Source: Nocardia coubleae NBRC 108252
GTDB lineage: Bacteria > Actinomycetota > Actinomycetes > Mycobacteriales > Mycobacteriaceae
Length of the DNA stretch: 64,000 bases
Direction: 5' to 3'
Assembly (NCBI RefSeq): GCF_001612805.1
Contig: NZ_BDBD01000019.1
Span: 372,001 to 436,000 of the forward strand
The notes under the pieces are model-generated. The model was not told the DNA's origin. It ran no database searches and saw nothing but the letters and a program-made list of their open reading frames with translations. Shown here piece by piece: positions 24,292 to 33,132 of this stretch. Each line of letters begins with the position of its first letter. Position 1 is the first letter of the stretch. A program made the translations under genes and the position numbers.

Positions 24292-25629
24292 TCAGTGGAA
24301 CAGCAGCTGCGAGATCGTGTAGATCGCCAGGCCGGCCAGCGATCCGACGACAGTGCCGTTGATCCTGATGAATTGCAGGTCCCGCCCCACCTGCAATTCG
24401 ATCTTCCGGCTCGCCTCGTCGGCGTCCCAGCGGGCGACCGTATCCGTCACCAGGGTCGAGATCTCAGCGGCGTAGTTACCCACCAGATAGCGCGCCCCCC
24501 GGTCGATCCACCCATCGACCTTGCCACGCATCGCCGGATCGTCACGCAACTGTTCACCCAGCTGTTGCACATTCTCCGCCACTTTGCGTCGCAACGTGGA
24601 ATCGGGGTCGTTCGCCGACTCGAGAATCAATCGCTTGGCCGCACGCCAGGTGGCCTCCGCCATTCCGGTGATCTGTTCGCGGCCCATGATCTCGGCCTTC
24701 ACCTTTTCCGCCTTGGCGATCATGGCCTCGTCGTGTTGCAGGTCGTCGGCGAAATCCTGCAGGAATCGGGTGGCGGCCAGACGCAGTTCGTGTTCGGGGT
24801 CCGAACGCACCTTCCAGGTGAATTCCACCAATTCCCGGTAGATCCGCTCCGACAACAATGTGTTGACGAATTTCGGCGCCCATTGCGGCGCGTCGCGCAG
24901 CACGATCCGGTCGATCGTCTCCTGCGAGCCGAGTGCCCACTGATGCGCCCGCTCGGCGAGCAGATCGATGAGCGGCAGCTGCCGGTTGTCGGCGATCAGC
25001 TCCGAGAGCACCCGGCCGAGCGGCGGACCCCACTGCGGTTCGGCGATGCGTTTGACGATGGTGTTGTCGATGATCTGCTCGACGTCCTCGTCGCGCAGCA
25101 CGCCGACCACGGCGGTCAGGATGGTCGAACTCTCCTGCGCCACCCGCGCCGCGTTGGCGGGTGTGGCCATCCACCGCCCGACCCGCAGCGAGATCTGGGC
25201 CGCGTCGAGCCGGGCCGACACCACATCGGGAGCGAGGAAATTGGTGCCGACGAACGCGCCGAGACTCTCGCCGAGCTGGTCCTTCTTCTTGCGGATGATC
25301 GCCGTGTGCGGAATGGGCAAGCCGAGCGGGTGCTTGAACAACGCCGTCACCGCGAACCAGTCGGCCAGCGCGCCGACCATGCCCGCCTCCGAGGCCGCGC
25401 GCACATAACCGACCCACGCGCCGCCGCCACCGCGCGACTCGAGCCAGCGGCACAGCAGATAGATCACTGTCGCCACCAGCAGGAAGCCGGTGGCGAGGGC
25501 CTTCATCTTGAACAGGTCGCGTCGTTTGCCCGCCTCGTCGGTCAGATCCGCGAACCCGGCGGGCTGTGCCGGTGCGGTGCGCGGCGTGAGCACCGCCGTG
25601 TTGCCGGGAGCTTTCTCCATGGCCCCCAT
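24292..25629 (-). CDS. DUF445 membrane protein
   Basis: 445 aa. One membrane helix near residues 40-60 (ATGFLLVATVIYLLCRWL) is followed by the DUF445 signature (GMVGALADWFAVTALFKHPLGLPIPHTAII) and IRKKKDQLGESLGAFVG. A long helical region follows, ending in a second hydrophobic segment (GTVVGSLAGLAIYTISQLL). The family is widespread with no established reaction; it may span envelope compartments. Start placed at the ATG at 25629; an ATG at 25620 is equally possible. A DUF445 protein sits beside the XRE-hbhA pair in mycobacteria (Rv0473). Confidence 0.85.
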   Translation of the reverse strand: MGAMEKAPGNTAVLTPRTAPAQPAGFADLTDEAGKRRDLFKMKALATGFLLVATVIYLLCRWLESRGGGGAWVGYVRAASEAGMVGALADWFAVTALFKHPLGLPIPHTAIIRKKKDQLGESLGAFVGTNFLAPDVVSARLDAAQISLRVGRWMATPANAARVAQESSTILTAVVGVLRDEDVEQIIDNTIVKRIAEPQWGPPLGRVLSELIADNRQLPLIDLLAERAHQWALGSQETIDRIVLRDAPQWAPKFVNTLLSERIYRELVEFTWKVRSDPEHELRLAATRFLQDFADDLQHDEAMIAKAEKVKAEIMGREQITGMAEATWRAAKRLILESANDPDSTLRRKVAENVQQLGEQLRDDPAMRGKVDGWIDRGARYLVGNYAAEISTLVTDTVARWDADEASRKIELQVGRDLQFIRINGTVVGSLAGLAIYTISQLLFH

Positions 25630-25819
25630 TCTGCTGTGCGAAATGCCGCCGCGCCGACGCCGGCCTGTGGTAAATCCCCCAACGTGGCCTAAACGAGCGC
25701 TGCCCCACATCGACAGGCCTAAGCTGTATCGCGAGAGACGCCACATCGATCGCAAGGGGGCTGTCCTGTCCACCGAAGACCTTGTCGAGATCGGCGAGCA
25801 GACCGGTCGGGGTTCCGCC

Positions 25820-26500
25820 GTGCGCGGCGCGGGTCCCGTCGACGGCCGCAAGAGGCGGTGGCGCCAGCACAAGATCGACCGGCGCGAGGAGCTCGTCGAC
25901 GGCACCCTCAACGCCATCCGCGTACGCGGCGCGCAGGCGGGCATGGACGAGATCGCCGCCGAGATCGGCGTGTCCAAGACCGTGTTGTACCGGTACTTCG
26001 CCGACAAGAACGACCTGGTGCACGCCACCATGCAGCGCTTCATCGAGACCACGCTGCTGCCGCGCGTGTACGGCGCCATCAGCCTCGATGCCGACGAGTA
26101 CCAGCTGGTGCGCGCCGCCATGACCGAATACGTGGGGACCGTCGACGACGACCCCGAGGTCTACCGGTTCATCATGCACAACGGCAGCGGCGACAATGCC
26201 TCGCTCGCCGAGTTCGAGCGCCTGTTCGCCGAGGTGGTCACCGCCGTACTCATCGACCGGGCCGGGGCCAAGGGCATCCGCACCGACGGTGCGATGCTGT
26301 GGTCCTACGTGCTGGTCGGCGGCATCCAGCTGGCCACCCACTGGTGGACCACCACCGACAAGGCGATGCCACGCCAGGACGTCATCGACTACCTCACGAT
26401 GATGGCCTGGAGCGCGATCGAGGGCATCGCTCGCGCGGGTGGCTCGCCCGCTGTCTTCACCGAACAGACACACGTTCTACCGCCACTTCCGGAGTCCTGA
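25820..26500 (+). CDS. TetR-family transcriptional regulator (Rv0472c-like)
   Basis: 226 aa from the GTG at 25820. The TetR DNA-binding domain covers residues ~13-65 (REELVDGTLNAIRVRGAQAG, then EIAAEIGVSKTVLYRYFADK); the rest is the helical ligand-binding domain with a YVLVGGIQLATHWW segment. The start is uncertain: a better Shine-Dalgarno (AAGGGGG) lies before a CTG at 25766 in the same frame, and an ATG occurs at 25643. It diverges from the DUF445 gene; the mycobacterial pair Rv0472c-Rv0473 has the same layout. Target genes are unknown. Confidence 0.85.
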   Translation: MRGAGPVDGRKRRWRQHKIDRREELVDGTLNAIRVRGAQAGMDEIAAEIGVSKTVLYRYFADKNDLVHATMQRFIETTLLPRVYGAISLDADEYQLVRAAMTEYVGTVDDDPEVYRFIMHNGSGDNASLAEFERLFAEVVTAVLIDRAGAKGIRTDGAMLWSYVLVGGIQLATHWWTTTDKAMPRQDVIDYLTMMAWSAIEGIARAGGSPAVFTEQTHVLPPLPES

Positions 26501-26659
26501 CCAGCGCTGATACCAGACATCGCCGTCCCGGGCTCGACATCGCCGCGCGGTTGGTTACGCTGAACCGAGCGGGGCGCTGTGGCATGTGTCACCGCGAGGT
26601 TGCCGTGCGCCGTCAGGCGTTCGGGCAGCGTGCACGTCGGCACCAACGGAGGTACCTCG

Positions 26660-28078
26660 ATGGCGAAGAACGTGCCGACATCCCGGCTTGCCCGTGGCAC
26701 GAAGCTGGGGGCGGTGGCGGCGAGTTCGGTCATCCGTTCCAAGAAGACCCGGTTGTCGATGCGCGGCAGGTCCGAGGCCGTGCGCGCGAAGATGGCCGAG
26801 GAGTCGATGATCCGCACCACCGAGCAGGTGGTCATGGTGCTCGGCACCATGAAGGGCGTGGCCATGAAGCTGGGCCAGATGATGTCGGTGCTGGATCTGG
26901 ACCTGGTCCCCGAAGACCACCGCGATCGCTTCCAGCAGCGGCTGGCCGTTTTGCGCAACGCGGCACCGACGGTGTCGTTCGAGAACATGCGCGCGGTGAT
27001 CGAGCAGGACTACGCCCGCCCGCTCGAGGACGTGTTCGCCGAATTCGACCCCGAGCCGATCGCCGCCGCCTCGATCGGCCAGGTGTATCGCGCCACCCTC
27101 GCCGACGGCAGGCGAGTGGCGGTGAAGGTGCAGTACCCCGGCGTCGACGTGGCGGTCCGCGCCGATCTGAAGAACCTCACCATGTTCCGGCGCGTGCTCG
27201 CCTCGGCCATGCCGTGGATCACCCCGGCCGTGCTCGACGAGCTGAAGCTCAACATGGAGGCCGAACTCGACTACCGGGCCGAGGCGGCGACGCAGAGCGA
27301 GATCGCGCACCTCTACCGCGACCACCCGTTCATCTTCGTTCCGTCGGCCGTGCCCGAGTTGTCGACCACCCGGGTGCTGGTGAGCGAGTTCGTCGAGGGT
27401 GCCGGTTTCGACGAGATGCGCACGTTGCCCGACGCCGAGCGCAACCGGATCGGCGAGATCGTCTACCGCTTCTACGTGGGTTCGCTGTTCACGTTCAACG
27501 AGTTCTGCGGCGACCCGCATCCGGGCAATGTGCTGCTCGCGCCCGACGGCCGGGTGGCGTTCCTCGATTTCGGCCTGTTCAACCGGATGGACCCGAAACT
27601 GGTGCACTTCGAGAAACTGTGCCTGCGCGCGGCCGCCGAGGAGCGTTCGGAAGACCTGCGCCAGTTGATGATCGATCGCGGCGTGATCGACTCGCCCGAC
27701 GAGATCGGCGCCGAGGAGTGTCTCGAATACGTGCTCGCCGCCTCCGAGTGGTGTCTTGTCGACGAGGTCCTCACCATCACCCCGGAGCTGGCCAGCGGCG
27801 CGTTCCTGCTCGCCGTCGACCCGAGGGCCAGCGAGTTCACCGGGATGAAGCAGCAGAATCTGCCGCCCGAGCACCTTTTCTCCCGCCGCGCCGACTTCCT
27901 CACCTTCGGCATGCTCGGCCAGCTCGACGCGACCAACAACTGGCATTCGATCGCCCGCGAATGGCTCTACGACGAGCCGCCGGTCACCGAATTGGGCATC
28001 GCCCATCATGATTGGCTGCGCACCCACCCACCGAAACCGGTGAAGAAGACGCGCCCCCGCAAGGCAACCACCCGATGA
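26660..28078 (+). CDS. AarF/ABC1/UbiB-family atypical kinase
   Basis: 472 aa from the ATG at 26660, preceded by GGAGG. Family motifs are a KxGQ-type segment KLGQMMSVLD, the alanine-rich nucleotide loop AAASIGQVYRA, the ATP-binding lysine in VAVKVQYPG, catalytic-loop DPHPGNVLL and metal-binding FLDFGLF. ABC1 kinases usually work as ATPases that support quinone or lipid metabolism. The substrate is unknown. It overlaps the next gene by four bases (ATGA), so it is coupled to the reductase and methyltransferase that follow. Confidence 0.88.
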   Translation: MAKNVPTSRLARGTKLGAVAASSVIRSKKTRLSMRGRSEAVRAKMAEESMIRTTEQVVMVLGTMKGVAMKLGQMMSVLDLDLVPEDHRDRFQQRLAVLRNAAPTVSFENMRAVIEQDYARPLEDVFAEFDPEPIAAASIGQVYRATLADGRRVAVKVQYPGVDVAVRADLKNLTMFRRVLASAMPWITPAVLDELKLNMEAELDYRAEAATQSEIAHLYRDHPFIFVPSAVPELSTTRVLVSEFVEGAGFDEMRTLPDAERNRIGEIVYRFYVGSLFTFNEFCGDPHPGNVLLAPDGRVAFLDFGLFNRMDPKLVHFEKLCLRAAAEERSEDLRQLMIDRGVIDSPDEIGAEECLEYVLAASEWCLVDEVLTITPELASGAFLLAVDPRASEFTGMKQQNLPPEHLFSRRADFLTFGMLGQLDATNNWHSIAREWLYDEPPVTELGIAHHDWLRTHPPKPVKKTRPRKATTR

Positions 28079-29334
28079 AAGGCTCCTCCGTGCCGCAAGA
28101 CCGCGAGTTCGACCTGATCCTGTTCGGCGCCACGGGCTTCGTCGGCAAGCTCACCGCCGAGTACCTGCTCACCGCCGCCCCCGCCACCGCGAAGATCGCG
28201 CTGGCGGGCCGTTCGCGCGACAAGCTCGCCGCCGTGCGCGAGGAACTCGGCCCCGCCGCCGCGTCGTGGGATCTGGTGGTCGCCGATTCGACCGACGCGG
28301 CCTCGCTCGCGGCGATGGCCGAGCGCACCAAGGTCGTGGTCACCACGGTCGGCCCGTACCTGCGCTACGGTCTGCCGCTGCTCGGCGCGTGCGCCGCGGC
28401 GGGCACCCATTACGCCGACCTCACCGGTGAACCGCTGTTCATCCACGACGCGATCGAGCAGTTCGAGCAGACCGCCGTCGACTCGGGCGCCAAGATCGTG
28501 AACTCCTGTGGTTACGACTCGATTCCGTCGGACCTGAGCGTGTACGAGATCTACCGCGCCTCCGTCGCCGACAACACCGGCGAGCTGGAGGACACCACGC
28601 TGGTCGCCTACCTCAAGGGTGGGATGAGTGGCGGGACCATCGACTCCGGGCGCGCCATGATGGAGGACATCGCCGCCGATTCCGGGCGCGCGAAGATCCT
28701 GGCGCACCCGTACTCGCTGAGCCCCGATCGCAGCATGGATCCCGATGTCGGCAGGCAGACCGACCAGGCCCTGGCCCGCGCCGACAGCATCGATCCGAGC
28801 CTGCACGGCTGGGTCACCACGTTCATCATGGCCTCGCACAACACCAAGGTGGTACGCCGCAGCAACGGCCTGCTCGGCTGGCCCTACGGCAAGCAGTTCC
28901 GCTACCGCGAGGTGATGAACGCGGGTACCTCGGCCACCGCACCGCTGGTCGCGGCGGGTATCGCGGGCGGCATCGTGGCCGGGATGACCTCGGGCGCGGT
29001 GCTGTCGCGGGTGTCGCTCGGCCGCAAACTGCTCGACCGTATCCTGCCCAAGCCCGGCACCGGCCCGGACGAAAAGGCCCGCCGCAGCGGCTGGTTCACC
29101 ATGAAGGCCTTCGCCCGCACCAGTTCCGGCGCCAAGTACCAGGCGACGTTCTCCGGCACCGGCGACCCCGGCTACCAGGCCACCGCCGTGCTGCTCGGCC
29201 AAAGTGGTCTGTGCCTGGCGTTCGACGAATTGCCCGAGCGCGCGGGCATTCTCACCCCCGCGTCGGCCATGGGCGAGGCGCTCACCGAGCGGCTGCGCGC
29301 GGCGGGCATGACCATCGAGGTCGCACGGCAGTGA
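28075..29334 (+). CDS. saccharopine dehydrogenase-like / trans-acting enoyl reductase-family protein
   Basis: 419 aa. The N-terminal Rossmann fold has LILFGATGFVGKLTAEYL and IALAGRSRDKL, followed by VVTTVGPYLRYG and THYADLTGE, which are characteristic of this family. A hydrophobic Gly/Ala-rich stretch near residue 290 (VAAGIAGGIVAGMTSG) may touch the membrane. Mycobacterial members include Rv2449c and Rv2953, the latter reducing phthiodiolone-type lipid intermediates. The substrate here is unknown, probably a lipid. It is coupled by ATGA to the ABC1 kinase and by GTGA to the methyltransferase. An alternative GTG start lies at 28090. Confidence 0.8.
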   Translation: MKGSSVPQDREFDLILFGATGFVGKLTAEYLLTAAPATAKIALAGRSRDKLAAVREELGPAAASWDLVVADSTDAASLAAMAERTKVVVTTVGPYLRYGLPLLGACAAAGTHYADLTGEPLFIHDAIEQFEQTAVDSGAKIVNSCGYDSIPSDLSVYEIYRASVADNTGELEDTTLVAYLKGGMSGGTIDSGRAMMEDIAADSGRAKILAHPYSLSPDRSMDPDVGRQTDQALARADSIDPSLHGWVTTFIMASHNTKVVRRSNGLLGWPYGKQFRYREVMNAGTSATAPLVAAGIAGGIVAGMTSGAVLSRVSLGRKLLDRILPKPGTGPDEKARRSGWFTMKAFARTSSGAKYQATFSGTGDPGYQATAVLLGQSGLCLAFDELPERAGILTPASAMGEALTERLRAAGMTIEVARQ

Positions 29335-29963
29335 ACCTGGCCCGCAAAGCCATGAACGCGCCCGCGCTCGCGGCGATCTACGAGCACGCCTGGCGTCCCA
29401 CCCTGTTCTACCTGGCCAGCGGCCGCACCACGGGCGACGACCGTCGCGACGCGGTGCGCTCGCTGCGCCTGGGCGGACCTGAGAAGGTGCTCGATCTGGC
29501 CTGCGGCCCCGGCAATTTCACGCGTTACCTGAGCGAACACCTCAGCGGCGACGGCTTCGTCACCGGTCTGGACTACTCCGCGCCGATGCTGGCACGCGCC
29601 GCCGCCGACAACGCGGGACCGCGCGTCGGCTACGTGCGCGGCGACGCCCGCACCCTGCCCTTCGCCGACGAAACCTTCGATGCCGTCTGCTGTTTCGGTG
29701 CCCTCTACCTGATCCCCGACCCGATCGCCGCCGCTCGCGAGATGATCCGCGTCCTCGCGCCGGGCGGTCGCATCGCCATCACCACCAGTTACCGCGACGA
29801 CAACCTCTTCGGCAAGGCAAGCACCCTGGCCGCGGGCGTGAGCGGTCTTCGCCTGTTCGACCGCGACACCTTCCCCACCCTGTTCGCCACCTCCGGGCTC
29901 ACCGAAATCACCCAGCGCGTGCACCGTTTCATGCAATACGTCGAGGCGACCCGCCCCGCCTGA
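29331..29963 (+). CDS. class I SAM-dependent methyltransferase
   Basis: 210 aa from the GTG at 29331, overlapping the previous stop by four bases. SAM-binding motif I is VLDLACGPGNFTRYL, the acidic residue lies in TGLDYSAPML, then GDARTLPFADETFDAV and LAPGGRIAITT. The family is UbiE/MenG-like Methyltransf_11. Coupling to an ABC1 kinase and a reductase suggests the three act on one lipid or quinone-like substrate. That is inference from the operon. Confidence 0.85.
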   Translation: MNLARKAMNAPALAAIYEHAWRPTLFYLASGRTTGDDRRDAVRSLRLGGPEKVLDLACGPGNFTRYLSEHLSGDGFVTGLDYSAPMLARAAADNAGPRVGYVRGDARTLPFADETFDAVCCFGALYLIPDPIAAAREMIRVLAPGGRIAITTSYRDDNLFGKASTLAAGVSGLRLFDRDTFPTLFATSGLTEITQRVHRFMQYVEATRPA

Positions 29964-29977
29964 GCCGACACGCGGTA

Positions 29978-29999
29978 GCCCGGCGGTAGCCTGCCGGGC
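29978..29999 (+). promoter_or_regulatory. hairpin abutting the symporter start codon
   Basis: Perfect 7-bp stem GCCCGGC / GCCGGGC with an 8-nt loop ends on the base before the ATG at 30000. It either terminates the upstream methyltransferase operon or covers the translation start of the symporter. Confidence 0.5.
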
Positions 30000-31430
30000 A
30001 TGGACACGCTGAATTCGGTGATCGTCGACATCAACAACGTGTTCTGGAACTGGTTGCTGATCCCACTGGTGATCGTGGCCGGGGTGTACTTCACCGCGCG
30101 CACCGGCATCGTGCAGTTGCGGTTCCTGCCGGAGATGTTCCGGGTGGTCGCCGAGAAGGGCACCCCCGCCGCGGATGGCAAGCGGTCGGTGTCGGCGTTC
30201 GGCGCGTTCAGCATCTCGGCGGCGGCGCGGGTCGGCACCGGCAATATCGCGGGCGTCGCGACCGCCATCAGTGTCGGCGGGCCGGGCGCGGTGTTCTGGA
30301 TGTGGGCGATGGCCACCCTCGGTGCCGCCTCGGCATTCGTGGAATCCACGCTGGCCCAGCTCTACAAGCGACCCGAACACGAACCCGGCACATTCCGTGG
30401 CGGCCCGGCCTACTACATGCAGCACGGTCTCGGCCGGCGCTGGCAGGGCCTGATCTTCGCGGTGGTCATCACGGTGACCTTCGGTTTCGTCTTCAACGCC
30501 GTGCAGGCCAACACCATCGTCGCCACCAGTCGCGCCTCGCTCGCGGTGATCGACGGCGACTGGTTCGCGCCGCTGGTCGGGCTGGCACTGGTCGGGCTGC
30601 TCGGCCTGGTGATCTTCGGTGGGGTGCGCCGCATCAGCCGCATCACCGAGGTGCTGGTCCCGGTGATGGCCATGGTGTATCTGCTGCTCGGCATCGCCGT
30701 GGTCGCGCTGAATCTCGACGACCTGCCACGGGTGTTCGCCGATATCGTCGGCGGGGCGTTCGGATTGCGGGAGGTGGTCGGCGGCGGTATCGGTATGGCC
30801 ATCACCCAGGGCATCCGGCGCGGCATGTTCTCCAACGAGGCCGGTCTCGGTTCCTCCCCGAATGCCGCTGCGGCAGCGGATGTCTCGCATCCGGTGAAGC
30901 AGGGTCTCGTGCAGTCGCTCGGCGTCTACTTCGACACGCTGCTCGTCTGCTCCATCACCGCGTTCATCATCCTGACCAGTGACCCGGATCTGTCCGAGCG
31001 GCACAGCGCCGACCTCACCCAGACCGCGCTGCACACCACCCTCGGCAGCTGGGCCGGGCACGTGCTCACCGCGGTGGTGTTCATGCTCGCGTTCAGCTCG
31101 ATGATCGGGAACTTCTACTACGGCCGCGCCAATATCGAGTTCATCACCGACCATCCGCGCCTGCTCACCGTGTTCCGGGTGCTGGTGCTGGTCGCGGTGT
31201 TCGGTGGCGCGCTCGGCTCGGTGGCGCTGATCTGGAACCTGGCCGACGTGTTCATGGGCGTGATGGCCCTGGTCAACCTCACCGCGATCCTGCCGCTGGG
31301 CGCGGTGGCGTTCCGGCTGCTCGCCGACTACCGCGCCCAGCGCCGCGCCGGTAAGGACCCGGTGTACGTGCACCGGGCCGAGATCGCCGACCCCGCCGGG
31401 GTGGCGTGCTGGCAGACGCGCCGCGACTAG
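30000..31430 (+). CDS. AGCS-family sodium:alanine/glycine symporter
   Basis: 476 aa with about ten hydrophobic helices. Family motifs are an FGAFSISAAARVGTGNIAGVA segment (canonical A-x-x-GNIAGV), FRGGPAYYMQHGLG, and the QGIRRGMFSNEAGLGSSPNAAAAA helix. It imports small neutral amino acids with Na+ across the plasma membrane. No ribosome-binding site is free because a hairpin ends at the start codon. It is 36 nt after the methyltransferase and 15 nt before the PPK2 gene. Confidence 0.93.
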   Translation: MDTLNSVIVDINNVFWNWLLIPLVIVAGVYFTARTGIVQLRFLPEMFRVVAEKGTPAADGKRSVSAFGAFSISAAARVGTGNIAGVATAISVGGPGAVFWMWAMATLGAASAFVESTLAQLYKRPEHEPGTFRGGPAYYMQHGLGRRWQGLIFAVVITVTFGFVFNAVQANTIVATSRASLAVIDGDWFAPLVGLALVGLLGLVIFGGVRRISRITEVLVPVMAMVYLLLGIAVVALNLDDLPRVFADIVGGAFGLREVVGGGIGMAITQGIRRGMFSNEAGLGSSPNAAAAADVSHPVKQGLVQSLGVYFDTLLVCSITAFIILTSDPDLSERHSADLTQTALHTTLGSWAGHVLTAVVFMLAFSSMIGNFYYGRANIEFITDHPRLLTVFRVLVLVAVFGGALGSVALIWNLADVFMGVMALVNLTAILPLGAVAFRLLADYRAQRRAGKDPVYVHRAEIADPAGVACWQTRRD

Positions 31431-31445
31431 TGGTAGGCATGCCTG

Positions 31446-32291
31446 ATGGCGAAACTGTGGACCGAGCCCGTCACCACCGCCCTGCGCGCCGACGGGCTGC
31501 GCGTCGCCGATATCGACACCTCGGCGACGCCCGGTTTCCTCGGCGGCAAGCAGCTGGGCAAGTCGATGTTGCCCGAACGCGGCGAGGTGCTGTCGGTGTT
31601 GCAGGAGAAGTTGTTCGCGCACGGACGCACCGGTGGTAACCGCCGGGTGCTGCTGATCCTGCAGGGCATGGACACCGCCGGTAAGGGCGGCATCGTGCGG
31701 CACGTGATCGGTTCGGTCGACCCGCAGGGCGTCGACCACGCCTCCTTCGGGGTGCCGACCGAGGAGGAGCGGGCGCACGATTTCCTGTGGCGCATCCGCA
31801 AGCGCCTGCCCACTGCCGGCCAGCTCGGCGTCTTCGACCGCTCCCACTACGAGGACGTGCTGGTGGTTCGGGTACACGGCCTGGTACCGCAGTCGGAATG
31901 GGAGCAGCGCTACGACCTGATCAACGCGTTCGAGAAAGAGGTCGCCGACTCCGGGACGACCATCGTCAAGGTCGCCATGTTCGTCTCCCTCGACGAGCAG
32001 AAGCGCAGGCTGCGCGCCCGCCTGGAACGGCCGGACAAGTACTGGAAGTTCAACCCGGCCGACATCACCGAACGCGCCTTCTGGCCCGAATACCAGAAGG
32101 CCTACCAGGCCGTTCTCGATCGCACGAATACCGATTACGCTCCGTGGTACGTGCTGCCAGCCGATCAGAAATGGTATTCGCGGCTGGCTGTCACCGAACT
32201 ACTGATCGACGCGCTCACCGGCCTGAACTTGGACTGGCCCGGCGCGAATTTCGACGTGGCCGAACAGCTGCGCCTGCTCGATCAGTCCTGA
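31446..32291 (+). CDS. PPK2-family polyphosphate kinase
   Basis: 281 aa, one-domain type. Walker A GMDTAGKGG (residues 74-82), VDPQGVDHASFG, the lid-region segment EEERAHDFLWR, and Walker B with arginine, FDRSHYEDVL (131-140). A YDLINAFEKEVADSG segment and KYWKFNPAD complete the PPK2 signature. The PPK2 family transfers phosphate between polyphosphate and nucleoside mono- or diphosphates. Several one-domain actinobacterial members with this pattern phosphorylate AMP or ADP. Which direction dominates cannot be read. Confidence 0.88.
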   Translation: MAKLWTEPVTTALRADGLRVADIDTSATPGFLGGKQLGKSMLPERGEVLSVLQEKLFAHGRTGGNRRVLLILQGMDTAGKGGIVRHVIGSVDPQGVDHASFGVPTEEERAHDFLWRIRKRLPTAGQLGVFDRSHYEDVLVVRVHGLVPQSEWEQRYDLINAFEKEVADSGTTIVKVAMFVSLDEQKRRLRARLERPDKYWKFNPADITERAFWPEYQKAYQAVLDRTNTDYAPWYVLPADQKWYSRLAVTELLIDALTGLNLDWPGANFDVAEQLRLLDQS

Positions 32292-32358
32292 CCCTGTCTT
32301 TGAACAAACTCTCAGGTTCGGCCCGCATGATGTCGTGGAGCAGACGAGCGAAAGGCGT

Positions 32359-33132
32359 GTGACAACGGTGAGCACGGGCAGCAAGAATCCGCTTGCGGCG
32401 GCGGAGGCCGCCGACAAGAAGCGCAAGCTGGCGATCCAGGTCGGTGTCGCAGCGGTGTTGGTGGCGCTGGTCGCGGCGATCGGTATCGGTATCGCGATGA
32501 ACCGATCCGATTCCGACACCAGTACCGGCAGCGGTACCACGGGGGCCGAGGGACTGCCAACGCTGCCCGCGACCGTCGGCACGGTCACCCCGTCGGGCAG
32601 CGTGCTGATCGGCAACCCCGACGCCAAAGTGAAGGTGCGCGTCGTCGCCGACCTGCAGTGCCCGGCCTGCAAGCAGTTCGAGACCGCCAACGGCCTCGCC
32701 CTGGCCAAGGCCGCGGCCGACGGCACCGCGTCGGTCGAGTACCAGATCATCTCCTTCCTGGACAAGGCCTCGACGAACCAGTACTCCTCGCGCGCGGGCA
32801 ACGCCGCCTACTGCGTGGCCCGCTCGGACGCGAACAAATTCCCGAACTGGCTGCAGCTGATGTTCCACCGTCAGCCCGCCGAGGGCGGCGCCGGCCTGAG
32901 CAACGAACAGCTCGTGGCCATCGCGAACGAGACCGGGTACACCGATCCGGCCGTGGCCACCTGCATCAACGACAAGGCCATGGCCGACCCGCTCGCCAAG
33001 ACGACCCAGACCCTGCTGACCAGCGGGCTCAAGGGCACACCGTCGATCTTCGTCGACGGCGAGCTGATCGAGAGCAACGCCGTCTACACCGAAGACGGCC
33101 TGGCGTCCGTGATCGCCGACGCGGCCAAGTGA
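32359..33132 (+). CDS. membrane-anchored DsbA-like thiol oxidoreductase
   Basis: 257 aa from the GTG at 32359, near GAAAGG; GTGs at 32335 and 32368 are alternatives. One N-terminal membrane helix (residues ~24-46), a Ser/Thr/Gly linker, then a thioredoxin-like domain with active site CPAC (101-104), a second Cys pair (YCVAR and TCIN) and a cis-proline loop GTPSIFVDG. It should oxidise thiols of exported proteins. The gene overlaps that of a VKOR-type reoxidase by four bases, giving a complete DsbA-VKOR couple like those of mycobacteria. Confidence 0.88.
   Translation: MTTVSTGSKNPLAAAEAADKKRKLAIQVGVAAVLVALVAAIGIGIAMNRSDSDTSTGSGTTGAEGLPTLPATVGTVTPSGSVLIGNPDAKVKVRVVADLQCPACKQFETANGLALAKAAADGTASVEYQIISFLDKASTNQYSSRAGNAAYCVARSDANKFPNWLQLMFHRQPAEGGAGLSNEQLVAIANETGYTDPAVATCINDKAMADPLAKTTQTLLTSGLKGTPSIFVDGELIESNAVYTEDGLASVIADAAK

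Noticed and set aside
29172..31877. 901-codon leftward open frame opposite the methyltransferase, symporter and PPK2 genes
   Set aside because: Low-information His/Gly/Asp-rich translation; three genes with clear family motifs lie on the other strand.
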